Shown: positions 1 through 9,068, numbered from the stretch's first letter. The stretch is 64,000 nucleotides of DNA from Methanobrevibacter sp. TLL-48-HuF1 (GCF_023617305.1 NZ_CP081485.1:1416501-1480500), one strand, 5' to 3'. Notes: a model not told the origin generated them from the sequence alone. Numbers and translations are program-made.

Positions 1-1016
1 CAGATTCTCTTTTATCTCATGAAAATAAAAGCATTATTATTGATTATGGGGATAATGTCATTAAGCATCTTTTTCGTATGACTTCTGGTTTGGAGTCTAT
101 GATTGTAGGTGAAGACCAAATTTTAGGCCAGGTTAGTGATGCTAAGCAAAAGGCATTTAAAGAACGTCATTGCGGCAAGATTTTAGATTCTATTTTTACT
201 AAAGCTATCCACGTAGGTCGTGTAGTAAGAAACAAAACTAATATTAACAAAGGTTCAATTTCTATCGGCTCGGCAGCTGTTGATCTGGCTGAAAAGCATT
301 TGGGAAATCTTGAAAATAAGTCTGTTTTAGTTATTGGTGCTGGAAAGATGGGTAAACTGGTGGCTAAAGCTTTGGCTGAAAAAAATTTAAATGCAATTTT
401 TGTTGCAAACAGAACTTATTATGTTGCTGTTGAACTGGCTAATGATTTAAACGGTCAGGCTGTTCTTTTCAGTGAATTGGGCAAGTATGTTCAAACAGCA
501 GATTTAATAATAAGTGCAACTGGTGCTCCGCATTATATTTTAAATAAAGAACGTTTGGAAAAGACTGATGGAGATTTTAAAGACTTGCTTATGATTGATA
601 TAGCTAATCCGAGAGATATCTGTCAGGATGTCTGTGAATTGGGAGTTAAATTATTCAATATTGATGACTTACGTGAGATTGCAGATGAAAATACTAAACT
701 CAGAAAAAAGGAATCTGCAGAAGCTGAAAATATCATCGATGAGGAGTTCACTTTACTTAAAGAATCCTTTAAGCTAATTGGTGTTGAAGATATTATTGCT
801 AATTTAAGAGTATCTATGGAAAAGATAAGAGAAAGAGAAACTAAGAAAGCAATTGCTAAACTTTCTGATGTAGATGCAAATGCTAAAATAGTAGATAATT
901 TAACAAATTCTATTGTTAATAAAATATTTTTTGATATTTCTAAAAAAATCAAACAGGCAGCTCATGAAAATGATGAAGAATTAATTAGAGCTATTGAATT
1001 CATGTTTGAAGAATAA
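1..1016 (+). CDS. hemA: Glutamyl-tRNA reductase, 5' end outside the window
   Basis: Reduces glutamyl-tRNA(Glu) to glutamate-1-semialdehyde, the first step of tetrapyrrole synthesis (coenzyme F430, cobamides, heme-like compounds). The reading frame is open from base 3 and contains the family signature HLFRMTSGLESMIVGEDQIL, so the ATG at 78 is internal and the N-terminal catalytic region is cut off by the window edge. A Rossmann NADPH site follows (VLVIGAGKMGKLVAKALAEK), then a long helical dimerisation tail. It converges on the AAA ATPase gene, with a hairpin over the shared 3' ends. Identity is secure; only the start is missing. Confidence 0.95.
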   Translation, partial: DSLLSHENKSIIIDYGDNVIKHLFRMTSGLESMIVGEDQILGQVSDAKQKAFKERHCGKILDSIFTKAIHVGRVVRNKTNINKGSISIGSAAVDLAEKHLGNLENKSVLVIGAGKMGKLVAKALAEKNLNAIFVANRTYYVAVELANDLNGQAVLFSELGKYVQTADLIISATGAPHYILNKERLEKTDGDFKDLLMIDIANPRDICQDVCELGVKLFNIDDLREIADENTKLRKKESAEAENIIDEEFTLLKESFKLIGVEDIIANLRVSMEKIRERETKKAIAKLSDVDANAKIVDNLTNSIVNKIFFDISKKIKQAAHENDEELIRAIEFMFEE

Positions 1017-1021
1017 TTAAA

Positions 1022-1044
1022 GAATGTTTTTTATTCAAACATTC
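1022..1044. terminator. Hairpin between convergent hemA and AAA ATPase
   Basis: GAATGTTT and AAACATTC form an 8-bp stem around a 7-base loop. It lies just after the hemA stop and includes the stop codon of the minus-strand ATPase gene. T-rich DNA flanks it on both strands, so it could end transcription from both sides. Confidence 0.45.
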
Positions 1045-2155
1045 CTTTTACTTCACTATTTTTAATTTTACTTGCTTTTAAAGCATATTCCACATCTTTT
1101 TTATCTACAATTTCTTTGTCATGTGAAATTGCATGGTGAAGTGCTGTTTTTAGAATTTTTTCTTTAATGTCTCTTCCAGACATATTTTTACTAATTTTAA
1201 CTAACTTTTCAATATTCAATTCATATTCAAGTGGAAATGTTTTAAGATTATTTTCAAAGATAGTTTTTCTCTCATTGTCATCAGGTAAAACAAATTCAAT
1301 TTCTTCTTCAAATCTGCTTCTTACAGCATAGTCAATTGAATTTGGAGTGTTGGTGGCTCCTATTGTTATCACTGCTTTATTTTCATTAATTCCATCCATT
1401 TCAGTTAAAAGGGAATTTACAATTTCAGCAACATCTCCTCTAAGTGACTGGAAACTTCTGTGAAGTGCAATTGCATCAATTTCATCAATAAATATTATAG
1501 ATGGTGCTGTTTTTTGAGCTTTTTCAAATAATTCCTGTATTTTAGATGCACTGTCACCAACATGTTCTCCAATCAATGAAGTGGCTTTTATTAAATACAA
1601 TGGAACATCAAGTTCATTAGCCAGTGCTTTTACAAGCATTGTTTTACCAGTACATGGAAATCCATAAAATAAAATGTTTTTTGGAGCCCATGGACCAAAT
1701 TTATCCGGATTTTCAAGATATTTGATTAAAACTTTAGTTTTATTTTTAGCATTTTCCTGTCCTACAACATCTGAAAGTTTGACATCTGTTTTAACACGTT
1801 TAACAGTATCCAAAGTATTTTCTCCAATATCTAAAAGTTTAATTTTAGTGTTTTCAGAGATTATTGAGTTATTGGGGTTGAGAGATACTATTTGAAAACC
1901 GTAATCAGGAATTATTTTCTGATCGAAAAGATAGGAATTTTCTTTTACAACTAACCCTAACCATTGTTCACGAGCATACTCTTCGAATAATGCTTTATCA
2001 ATAATTTCAAGATTATTTTCCATCATTGCAAAATCAAAAGGATAACCTACAGGTTTTAAAACTATACATTCAGCAAAAGGAGTGTTTTCTTTTTGCGCGG
2101 GTTTTGATTTTGGGTTAGATGGTTTTGTTTCATGGGTTTTATTGTTTGTTTTCAT
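1031..2155 (-). CDS. AAA-family ATPase (Cdc48/PAN-like single AAA module)
   Basis: A 374-residue protein with one AAA domain in its second half. Walker A is GFPCTGKTML, Walker B is IIFIDEIDAI, the sensor-1 region is VITIGATN, and the second region of homology SRFEEEIEF carries the usual arginine-finger position. The first 110 residues are not a recognised domain and start with a Lys/Asn/Pro-rich stretch. The module resembles Cdc48 and proteasomal ATPases, but it lacks a second AAA ring and I see no N-terminal coiled coil of PAN type. It is probably a cytoplasmic unfoldase or remodelling ATPase; the substrate is unknown. Confidence 0.85.
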   Translation of the reverse strand: MKTNNKTHETKPSNPKSKPAQKENTPFAECIVLKPVGYPFDFAMMENNLEIIDKALFEEYAREQWLGLVVKENSYLFDQKIIPDYGFQIVSLNPNNSIISENTKIKLLDIGENTLDTVKRVKTDVKLSDVVGQENAKNKTKVLIKYLENPDKFGPWAPKNILFYGFPCTGKTMLVKALANELDVPLYLIKATSLIGEHVGDSASKIQELFEKAQKTAPSIIFIDEIDAIALHRSFQSLRGDVAEIVNSLLTEMDGINENKAVITIGATNTPNSIDYAVRSRFEEEIEFVLPDDNERKTIFENNLKTFPLEYELNIEKLVKISKNMSGRDIKEKILKTALHHAISHDKEIVDKKDVEYALKASKIKNSEVKGMFE

Positions 2156-2300
2156 TTAGTCACCAACTTGTAACAGTTGTTTTTAATTAACTATGTATTT
2201 TATTTGTTTTACTATATAAAATATAATAAATATTGTTAAGGTGGTTATTGCATTTGTTTTATCAGATATTGCGGTGATGAAAAAAAGTAAGATTTTAAAA

Positions 2301-2326
2301 AAATAAGAATGGTTAAATTCTTATTT
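2301..2326 (-). terminator. Hairpin terminator of the 3-hydroxyacyl-CoA dehydrogenase gene
   Basis: A perfect 10-bp stem (AAATAAGAAT with ATTCTTATTT) and a 6-base loop lie immediately after the stop codon of the minus-strand gene. A T-rich run follows in the direction of transcription. Confidence 0.5.
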
Positions 2327-3261
2327 TAATATTTGTAGAAACCTTCACTTGAGTTTATACCAGTTTTTCCAGCATCTATTTTTTCTTTAAGCATAGCTGC
2401 TACTTTTCCCTCAATGGTGTCTGGATCGCTAGCTTTTGGATTCATCATACCAATATTATATGCAGTAGTTAAACCTACAACATCAAGTATTCTAAATGGA
2501 CCTAATGGAGCACCTGTAGCTAACATCCATGTTTTGTCAATAGTTTCAAAATCAGCAACTCCTCCTGCATATAATGCTTCTGCAGCACTTAAAAATGGAA
2601 CGAGCATTGAATTAAGGATGTATCCTGGTTGTTCTTTTTTAAGTTTCAATGGAATCATATTGATATTTTCAGCAAATTCACATACTGCATTGAAATATTC
2701 CTGACCAGTTTCTGAATGGCCCATAATTTCTGCAGTATTGTTTCTCCAGATTTCATTTGCAAAATGGAGTGCAAGATACTTTTCAGGACGTCCTGTGTAC
2801 TTGGCAAATGCACTTGGAAGCATTGTGGAAGAATTAGTTGCAATTATTGTTTTTTCAGGAAGATGTTTAGCTAATTCCTGATAAAATGCTATTTTTTGTT
2901 CAGGATCTTCAGCAATAGCTTCAATAACTAAATCAGCATCCTTTCCTGCTTCTTCATAACTTGTTGTTAAGGTTATGCTGTCATAGGCATCTTCAACTTT
3001 TTGCTTAAGGTCGTTGATTTTATCTGCAGACAGTTCACTTTCACAGCTGAATCCTCTACAATATGCTGTGGGGTTTGTTTTCATTGCTTCAAGAGTGTTT
3101 AAATAAATTTCTTTTAATCTTAAAAGTTTAGGTTGTGCTCTTTCAATTGATCCTTCGCTTCTTAACCATATAGTTACATCAAAGCCACAAAAAGCAGATT
3201 GAAGAGCAATTTGACTACCTAGTACTCCACCACCTGCTACTACAATTTTCTTCATATTCAT
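2326..3261 (-). CDS. 3-hydroxyacyl-CoA dehydrogenase family protein
   Basis: NAD-dependent oxidoreductase of the 3-hydroxyacyl-CoA/3-hydroxybutyryl-CoA dehydrogenase family, 311 residues. The N-terminal Rossmann motif is GGGVLGSQIA at about residues 9-18. The middle has DLVIEAIAEDPEQKIAFYQE and IIATNSSTMLPS, the conserved NAD and catalytic-loop segments, followed by ALHFANEIWRNNTAEIMGH, where a histidine sits at the usual catalytic place. The C-terminal helical domain (GYILNSMLVPFLSAAEAL) is complete. An AGAGGTG ribosome site supports the ATG at 3261. Hydrogenotrophic methanogens have no fatty-acid beta-oxidation, so the true substrate is unclear. It is monocistronic with its own terminator. 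Confidence 0.85.
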   Translation of the reverse strand: MNMKKIVVAGGGVLGSQIALQSAFCGFDVTIWLRSEGSIERAQPKLLRLKEIYLNTLEAMKTNPTAYCRGFSCESELSADKINDLKQKVEDAYDSITLTTSYEEAGKDADLVIEAIAEDPEQKIAFYQELAKHLPEKTIIATNSSTMLPSAFAKYTGRPEKYLALHFANEIWRNNTAEIMGHSETGQEYFNAVCEFAENINMIPLKLKKEQPGYILNSMLVPFLSAAEALYAGGVADFETIDKTWMLATGAPLGPFRILDVVGLTTAYNIGMMNPKASDPDTIEGKVAAMLKEKIDAGKTGINSSEGFYKY

Positions 3262-3404
3262 TTTTACACCTCTATTGGATACATATTAATATCCTATGTT
3301 TCATTATTAAGAAATCATCATTATTATTAATTTCGTTATAATCCTGACTAAAGCTTTAAATAATTTTAAAATAAATCAACTAATTAGTTGTTTGAGATGA
3401 AAAA

Positions 3405-4475
3405 ATGAGTTTTAGAACAAAGAGAGTTTTTATAGCAACTCCATTTTATATGCTTTTTGAATTTTTCCTGTTGAAATATTTATTTTTACTCTTTGGTGGA
3501 GTTAAGGATGTTTATTTGTTTATAGCTACTTTACTTTTAGGTGGCCTTCAATGTATCCCCATGATATTTGAAGAGCAAAAATCAACTGCTGCCGGAAGAT
3601 TTTTTACAGAAATATTTGGGATTTGGCAATGGTCAATGTTGATGATTTTAATAGATCTGATTGTTATTTATGTAATAAAACAATTTATTGACATTTCATT
3701 TGGTGTTGTATGTATTTTATTAGCTGTTGTGCCGATTTTAGGTGTTTATAATTATTATCATGCTCATAAATTAATAGTTAAAGAACATACTTTAGAATTC
3801 AAAAATTTAAAGGAAGAAGTTAATATTGTCCATTTGTCAGATATACATTTTGGTGCTGTAAGATATAAAAAAATAATTAATCAGGTAGCTAATAAGTTAA
3901 ATGAATTGTCTGGCAGTTGTGACATTGCTATTATTTCTGGAGATTTGGCTGACGGATCTTGTGAGGTTAAAGAAGATGATTTTAATGCATTTAAGAATGT
4001 AAACATGCCAATTCTGTTTACACCTGGAAATCATGATTTCTATCCGGGAATTGAAAATGTTTGCAGGGCAGCCAAAAAAGCTGGAATAATTGTTTTAGAT
4101 GATGAAAAAATGGAATTTAAAGGATTGAATATCTTTGGATTGTCTTTTACTTTTGGAGATAAGGAAGATGTATCTAATGAACAGTTAAAACAGGCTACTG
4201 ATGATGATACCGTAAATATTATAAATTATCATGTTCCTTATGCTTGGGATTTATTTGCCCGATTAGGTTACAATCTTCAGTTGTCTGGCCATACTCATGG
4301 TGGACAATTTTATCCAATGAATCTGTTTTGTAAATTGATGTTTAAATACAATAAAGGAATATTTGAAGAAAATGGTAATTATCTGTCAGTCACTACTGGG
4401 GTAGGTTCAATGGACACTCCTATGAGGTGGGGAACTGATTCAGAATTGGTTATATTAAAATTAAGAAAAAAATAA
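3405..4475 (+). CDS. Membrane-anchored metallophosphoesterase
   Basis: A 356-residue calcineurin-like phosphoesterase. The first 125 residues hold about four hydrophobic helices. The catalytic domain then shows the whole two-metal signature in order: LSDIHFG (near residue 146), SGDLADG, GNHDFY, NYHVP and SGHTHGGQFYP. This layout (membrane region plus YkuE/YaeI-type phosphatase) is typical of enzymes acting on membrane-associated phosphoesters; the substrate cannot be read from sequence. The gene is divergent from the dehydrogenase and its stop nearly touches that of the opposite-strand TIM-barrel gene. Confidence 0.88.
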   Translation: MSFRTKRVFIATPFYMLFEFFLLKYLFLLFGGVKDVYLFIATLLLGGLQCIPMIFEEQKSTAAGRFFTEIFGIWQWSMLMILIDLIVIYVIKQFIDISFGVVCILLAVVPILGVYNYYHAHKLIVKEHTLEFKNLKEEVNIVHLSDIHFGAVRYKKIINQVANKLNELSGSCDIAIISGDLADGSCEVKEDDFNAFKNVNMPILFTPGNHDFYPGIENVCRAAKKAGIIVLDDEKMEFKGLNIFGLSFTFGDKEDVSNEQLKQATDDDTVNIINYHVPYAWDLFARLGYNLQLSGHTHGGQFYPMNLFCKLMFKYNKGIFEENGNYLSVTTGVGSMDTPMRWGTDSELVILKLRKK

Positions 4476-4477
4476 GT

Positions 4478-5314
4478 TTAAATCATGGTTTCGTAAAGCT
4501 CTTTCATTTTCAGAGCATCTTCATCTCTTAGAGGAGTTTCACAAATAATATTTGCTCTCCAGCCATTGTCTATGAGATTTGAAAGTAAATCCTCAATGTT
4601 AGGCCCATATTCGTTACTTTCAGCAAGAGTGTGGTGTTTTACTTCACCACCATTGCCATATTCTATTGTTGTAAAATGACAATGAAGGATATCAATATCC
4701 AAATTATCTTCCAGTTGTGAAAAAATGCAGTTATAATCTTCTTTTTTATTTAAAAATCCTCTTCCACGTGCATGAACATGGGCAAAATCAATTGTTGGTT
4801 CAAAATGATCAAAACTTGCACATAATTCAACAATCTCTGAAACATTTCCCTGTTGTGAACGTTTCCCTGTGGTTTCCGGTGCAAAAGTAAACTCTTCAAT
4901 ACCTTCAGCTTCCAGCTCTTCAAATAATCTGCTAATGGTATTTTTAGAAATTTCCATTGCTTTTTCAGGCTTTCTATTTGAATAAAAACCAGGGTGAAAC
5001 ACTAATCTGTATGCTCCCATCCATTCTCCGGCACGGGCTGTTGCAATTAGATGGTTGAGACTTTTTTTAATTTTCTCTTCTTCTTTAGAGCATAAATTTA
5101 TGTAGTATGGTCCATGCATTGAAATGAGAATGTCATGTTTTTCGGATTCTTCTTTTAGAATTTTAGCTGACTTTTCACCAATTCTTACACCATAAAGGGA
5201 TTGATATTCGTAGGAATCAAGACCTTCTTCTTTAATATATTTCGGTGCTTTGTAAGCAGCTCCTTTATAATTAACAGGACTTCCGGCAGGTCCAAACATT
5301 ACATTATTTTTCAT
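4478..5314 (-). CDS. AP endonuclease / sugar isomerase-like TIM barrel protein (endonuclease IV family)
   Basis: About 278 residues of the xylose isomerase-like TIM barrel superfamily, closest in feel to endonuclease IV: HGPYYINLCS, LVFHPGFY, FAPETTGK, PTIDFAHVHARG, ILHCHFTT and ICETP supply the His/Glu/Asp metal ligands expected for a trinuclear zinc site. This would be an apurinic-site endonuclease in base-excision repair, though a sugar-phosphate isomerase role is possible. I take the ATG at 5314; a TTG nine bases upstream (5323) would add three residues. It follows gap with only a short gap and may be cotranscribed. Confidence 0.75.
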   Translation of the reverse strand: MKNNVMFGPAGSPVNYKGAAYKAPKYIKEEGLDSYEYQSLYGVRIGEKSAKILKEESEKHDILISMHGPYYINLCSKEEEKIKKSLNHLIATARAGEWMGAYRLVFHPGFYSNRKPEKAMEISKNTISRLFEELEAEGIEEFTFAPETTGKRSQQGNVSEIVELCASFDHFEPTIDFAHVHARGRGFLNKKEDYNCIFSQLEDNLDIDILHCHFTTIEYGNGGEVKHHTLAESNEYGPNIEDLLSNLIDNGWRANIICETPLRDEDALKMKELYETMI

Positions 5315-5342
5315 CTTTATCAAAAAAAGTGTTAAATGGAAA

Positions 5343-6359
5343 TTATAAAATTCCCATTGCTTTGTTGGTTTTAGCTATTGATTTTTCATTATCTGATTCC
5401 ATTTCAAGTAATGCACGAATTGCATCAATATTTTCTGGAACAACATCTGATTCTTGGTGAACAGCTTGCATATAGTATAATTCATTACCTACAACATTTA
5501 TGGATTCTCTCCAAACTGGAATTTCATATAAATCGTTTCTGTTTCTTCCAAGTTCTTTAGCATATTCCATAAGTTCTGCAGTTGAACCTAAACCTTCACT
5601 GGCATCTACAACAAGAACTCTGGAACGTTTTTCTAAAGCATCAATAATTTCCTGAGTTTCTATTTCATTATTTATTTCAACCATTATGTTGTGTTGGTGC
5701 ATAAGAGTTGTAGGAACAAGTAATGCCATTGTTGTTACATCAATACCTTCCATAACCGTTTTTACATCAGGACCGTGGTGGGACGGTACTTTTGGAGGGT
5801 TTGGCACAATGGAGTTGATAGGTCCTTTTTTAACTTCTGAAGGGTCAGATCCTCTTCTAACCATTACTGCTCTAACTTTTTTAATATCTGCAATAGGGTC
5901 AATAGTACTTAATGTACGTGTAAGTCCTGTGGTGTTACATGAAACAACTCTGGTGTAATCTTTACCGTAAGAGTCATCATAATTTGAAATAGCATTAAAT
6001 GAAAGACCGGTTAATTCATGGTCTTCTCCACCTTGGTAAATTGCTTTAACTCCAGCTTTTTTATACATTTCTAAATTTTGAGGACCGATAGTTCCAGGAG
6101 TACAGTCTACAACAACATCTGCTTCCTGAATCATGTCTTCTACAGTTCCAGCTATTTCAATTCCTGCTTCTTTAAATTGATTGGCTCTTTCAGGAATTCC
6201 AATGTATAAATCATAACCTTTTTCTTCAACTGCAGTTCTTGCTTCGTAATTAGGTCTAGTTTTACTTACACCAATTACTTTCATATCATCTTGAGCAGCT
6301 ACTGCATCTGCCACTCTTTTTCCTATGGTTCCATATCCGTTTATAGCTACAGATTTCAT
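5343..6359 (-). CDS. gap: Glyceraldehyde-3-phosphate dehydrogenase, archaeal type II (phosphorylating)
   Basis: Interconverts glyceraldehyde 3-phosphate and 1,3-bisphosphoglycerate, in methanogens mainly for gluconeogenesis. The protein is 338 residues, the normal archaeal length. It has the N-terminal dinucleotide site [14 protein letters not shown], the active-site cysteine in SCNTTGLTR, and the archaeal segment [20 protein letters not shown]. It works with phosphoglycerate kinase and triosephosphate isomerase encoded at 46.8-48.8 kb. The downstream endonuclease-like gene may share its transcript. Confidence 0.96.
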   Translation of the reverse strand: MKSVAINGYGTIGKRVADAVAAQDDMKVIGVSKTRPNYEARTAVEEKGYDLYIGIPERANQFKEAGIEIAGTVEDMIQEADVVVDCTPGTIGPQNLEMYKKAGVKAIYQGGEDHELTGLSFNAISNYDDSYGKDYTRVVSCNTTGLTRTLSTIDPIADIKKVRAVMVRRGSDPSEVKKGPINSIVPNPPKVPSHHGPDVKTVMEGIDVTTMALLVPTTLMHQHNIMVEINNEIETQEIIDALEKRSRVLVVDASEGLGSTAELMEYAKELGRNRNDLYEIPVWRESINVVGNELYYMQAVHQESDVVPENIDAIRALLEMESDNEKSIAKTNKAMGIL

Positions 6360-6483
6360 TTTAATCCCTAATTTTAATATTAAATTTTTAAAAAAAATTT
6401 GTTATATGGATTAAAATTTGTAAGTTAAATTATATAAAATTTGATATTTTAAAATTAATAAAAAAGAGCAATAAAAAGATTCA

Positions 6484-6507
6484 AAGGTAGGAGATTTATT
6501 CTACCTT
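6484..6507 (-). terminator. Hairpin at the end of the metallochaperone gene
   Basis: AAGGTAG and CTACCTT form a 7-bp stem around a 10-base loop that contains the gene's stop codon. In the minus direction it is followed by a T-rich stretch. Confidence 0.45.
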
Positions 6508-6708
6508 AAATCCAGCTTCTTGGACAGCTTCAGCTAAATCAGAATCAGATACTTTATCGGAATCAAATGTAACTTTTGCAGTATTAGTTTCTAAGTCAGC
6601 TTTAGCATCTTCTACACCATCTAAATCTTTTATGGAAAGCTCAACAGCTGCTACACAAGATGGACAGTGCATTCCAACAACATTAATAGTTTTTTCTTCA
6701 GTTGCCAT
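6496..6708 (-). CDS. Heavy-metal-associated domain protein (copper-chaperone-like)
   Basis: A 70-residue single HMA domain with the metal-binding motif GMHCPSC (Cys15 and Cys18) and the typical beta-alpha-beta-beta-alpha-beta length. It probably carries Cu(I) to the P-type ATPase encoded just upstream, which lacks its own N-terminal HMA domain. It has its own strong AAGGAG ribosome site and its own TATA box, so it can be expressed separately from the ATPase. Copper is the likely metal by family; the sequence does not prove it. Confidence 0.88.
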   Translation of the reverse strand: MATEEKTINVVGMHCPSCVAAVELSIKDLDGVEDAKADLETNTAKVTFDSDKVSDSDLAEAVQEAGFKVE

Positions 6709-6756
6709 AATTTTTTCTCCTTAATTGTTTATATTTAAGTATTTGGCCAGAAACTA

Positions 6757-6764
6757 TATATAAA
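6757..6764 (-). promoter_or_regulatory. TATA box of the metallochaperone gene
   Basis: On the minus strand this is TTTATATA, matching the archaeal box A, about 50 bases upstream of the ATG at 6708. I see no copy of the TATACC-N6-GGTATA palindrome here. Confidence 0.5.
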
Positions 6765-6785
6765 CTTTTAGTCATGCCAAAATAT

Positions 6786-8636
6786 TTATCTGTAATTTAA
6801 AAGTAGTGATGCATAAACAATTACAATAACTGAACCAATGTTATGTACAAATGCTCCTTCAATAGGATTTAATAATCCAAGCATAGCTAAAACTGTTGCT
6901 ATTAAATTTAAGGTTAATGCAAATCCAATTCCAGCATTAATGGTTCTTAAAGTCTTTTTAGATACTTTAAATAAATGGGGTAAGTCTTGGATATTGTCAT
7001 GGATTAAAGTAATATTTGAAGCTTCAATTGAAATGTCACTGCCGATGCTGCCCATTGAAATTCCTACATTAGCTTGTTTAAGAGAGGGAGCATCATTTAA
7101 TCCGTCTCCAATCATAGCTACTTTATTATTTTTTAATTGTAATTCTTTAATGTAATTACTTTTATCTTCTGGTAAACAGTTATATTTGTAATTGTCAATC
7201 TCGACTTTCGAAGCAATAGTTTGAGTTGTATTTTGATTGTCTCCACTCATAAGTACCGGAGTAACATTCATTGATTTTAAATTAAGAATAACATCAACTG
7301 CATTATTTCTTAAAAGGTCCGATAATAATACTGCTCCAATTAACTGATTATTCATACAAAGATAAATTGCAGTTGCTCCGGCATCTAAATGAGGCTGAAC
7401 TTTTGTTTTTTCAAATTTTTTATAGTTTTCATTTAGAAGCTTTTTGTTTCCAGCTACTATTTCATTATTTCCAATTTTTCCTTTAACTCCTTTTCCAGAA
7501 ATAATCTCAAAATCATTTATTTCTTTCAATGGGGGATTTTTACGGATTTTATAATATTTCACAATTGCTTTAGCAAGAGGATGTTCTGATTTATTTTCAA
7601 GTGATGCAAGAATATGCATTATTTCATTTTTAGTGTATTTCTTATCATATGGGATTATTTGATTTACTTCTGGTTCTCCATAAGTTAATGTTCCGGTTTT
7701 GTCTAAAATTATACTATTTACTTTAGCTAGCTCTTCAAGAGTTTCTCCATCTTTAACAAGAATTCCTTTTTTGCTTAAATTTCCAATAGCTGCCATAATT
7801 GCTGTTGGCGTAGCTAAAACTAATGCACATGGGCAAAATACTACAAGTATTGTAACTGCTCTTAAAATTTCATGAGTTATAATCCATGTTCCTATTGAAC
7901 AGATAAATGCAACTACAACAATCCATGTTGCCCATCTGTCAGCTGCTTTTACGATTTTTGCATTTTCAGGTTTTGAAGATTCAATTAATTTTATTAATTT
8001 GTTTACTGAACTGTTTTCTCCATTTTTTGTTGCTTTGATGATTATTGAACCATATAAGTTTATTGTACCGCTGTATACTTCATCACCTACAGTTTTATCC
8101 ACAGGAAGTGACTCTCCAGTTAATGCTGCTTGGTTTATTGAAGATTCACCTTTTATAATTACTCCATCTCCGGGAATTATTTCTCCAGGCAATACTTTGA
8201 TAATATCGTTTATTCTGATATTTTGAGCAGCTATTTCTTTTTCATCCACATTACTGTTTATTATTGTTGCAGTTGTTGGAGTAATGTCAATTAAATGTTT
8301 AATTCCATTTTGAGTTTTGCTTACGGTGTATTCTTCTAAAAATCCTCCAATAGTCATGATTAAAGCAATTACTCCTGCAGCAAATACTTCACCAATTATT
8401 ATTGATGATATGATAGCTATTGAAACAAGTAAATCTGCTTTTATGTCTTTTTCATGTATTAATGATTCTATTGCTTCTCTGATTATGGGCAAACCACATA
8501 ATATAACTGCTATCCATGATAAATCAAAGAATAATAAGTCTGGTTTTATAAAACCAGTTATTAATGAGATAGCTGAAATAACCATTAAGATTATTTCTTT
8601 TAATTCATCTTTTCCTAGCCAATTTTTAATATTCAT
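6786..8636 (-). CDS. P1B-type heavy-metal-transporting ATPase
   Basis: A 616-residue membrane pump that exports a heavy-metal ion using ATP. It has the metal site CPC at residues 268-270, the phosphorylation motif DKTGTLT (Asp312), TGES in the actuator domain, SEHPLAKAI in the nucleotide-binding domain and GDGLNDAP in the hinge. It is short because the usual N-terminal metal-binding domain is missing; a free HMA protein is encoded next to it. The last helix carries HNIGS rather than a clear copper or zinc signature, so specificity is open. A TATACC-N6-GGTATA palindrome lies 21-38 bases upstream of the start. Confidence 0.92.
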   Translation of the reverse strand: MNIKNWLGKDELKEIILMVISAISLITGFIKPDLLFFDLSWIAVILCGLPIIREAIESLIHEKDIKADLLVSIAIISSIIIGEVFAAGVIALIMTIGGFLEEYTVSKTQNGIKHLIDITPTTATIINSNVDEKEIAAQNIRINDIIKVLPGEIIPGDGVIIKGESSINQAALTGESLPVDKTVGDEVYSGTINLYGSIIIKATKNGENSSVNKLIKLIESSKPENAKIVKAADRWATWIVVVAFICSIGTWIITHEILRAVTILVVFCPCALVLATPTAIMAAIGNLSKKGILVKDGETLEELAKVNSIILDKTGTLTYGEPEVNQIIPYDKKYTKNEIMHILASLENKSEHPLAKAIVKYYKIRKNPPLKEINDFEIISGKGVKGKIGNNEIVAGNKKLLNENYKKFEKTKVQPHLDAGATAIYLCMNNQLIGAVLLSDLLRNNAVDVILNLKSMNVTPVLMSGDNQNTTQTIASKVEIDNYKYNCLPEDKSNYIKELQLKNNKVAMIGDGLNDAPSLKQANVGISMGSIGSDISIEASNITLIHDNIQDLPHLFKVSKKTLRTINAGIGFALTLNLIATVLAMLGLLNPIEGAFVHNIGSVIVIVYASLLLNYR

Positions 8637-8656
8637 TTAATCACCTAAAGTATAGG

Positions 8657-8674
8657 TATACCCCTATAGGTATA
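8657..8674. promoter_or_regulatory. Putative metal-repressor operator upstream of the P-type ATPase
   Basis: The 18-base palindrome TATACCCCTATAGGTATA has perfect 6-base arms (TATACC/GGTATA) around a 6-base centre. A second copy of the same arms with the same spacing lies in front of the CsoR-family gene at 8978-8995. The two sites being in exactly these places suggests operators of that regulator. This is inference, but the shared arms and spacing are directly visible. Confidence 0.65.
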
Positions 8675-8692
8675 AAATTATTTTAAAAAAAA

Positions 8693-8965
8693 TTAAATTC
8701 TGGAATAATATTCTAAAATTGTAGATACATCAGCTAATGCTTCTTCAGTATCTCCTTTTTCCATACTTTCTTTAATACAATGTTCAAGATGTCCTTCAAC
8801 AATTATATGTCCTACTTTGTGTAGTGCTGATTTTGATGCATTTATTTGCATTAAAATATTTTCACAAGGAACATCTTCATCAATCATACGATCAATTGCA
8901 TTTAGTTGACCTATTATTTTTTTTAATCTTCTGTGAAGATTCTCAGAATCCATACATTTTTTCAA
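8693..8965 (-). CDS. CsoR/FrmR-family metal-sensing repressor
   Basis: A 90-residue all-helical repressor of the CsoR/RcnR/FrmR family. The Cys-His-Cys triad typical of copper sensors is present at Cys34, His59 and Cys63, in the usual spacing (RMIDEDVPC; GHLEHC). It likely represses itself and the neighbouring ATPase until metal binds. The open frame begins with TTG at 8965; an ATG at 8953 gives a protein four residues shorter and would remove Cys4. Neither has a clear ribosome site. Its promoter has a TATA box at 9009-9016 and the palindromic operator between box and start. Confidence 0.88.
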   Translation of the reverse strand: MKKCMDSENLHRRLKKIIGQLNAIDRMIDEDVPCENILMQINASKSALHKVGHIIVEGHLEHCIKESMEKGDTEEALADVSTILEYYSRI

Positions 8966-8977
8966 AATAACACAACC

Positions 8978-8995
8978 TATACCTAGTAGGGTATA
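8978..8995. promoter_or_regulatory. Putative autoregulatory operator of the CsoR-family gene
   Basis: The 18-base sequence TATACCTAGTAGGGTATA repeats the arms TATACC/GGTATA and 6-base spacing seen before the ATPase. It lies 13-36 bases downstream of the TATA box at 9009-9016, where an archaeal start site would be, so a bound repressor could block polymerase loading. Confidence 0.65.
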
Positions 8996-9008
8996 TATTT
9001 ACTTGTTG

Positions 9009-9016
9009 TATATAAA
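9009..9016 (-). promoter_or_regulatory. TATA box of the CsoR-family gene
   Basis: The minus strand reads TTTATATA, a perfect box A, 44-51 bases upstream of the TTG start at 8965. The palindromic operator begins 14 bases downstream of it. Confidence 0.6.
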
Positions 9017-9068
9017 TATTTTGAGTTGTTGAGTTTACAAAAAGAAAAAAAGAAAATGATGTAAACAT

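Noticed and set aside
8317-8640. Open frame opposite the N-terminus of the P-type ATPase
   Set aside because: It is wholly inside a strong minus-strand gene with all family motifs and has no recognisable domain.
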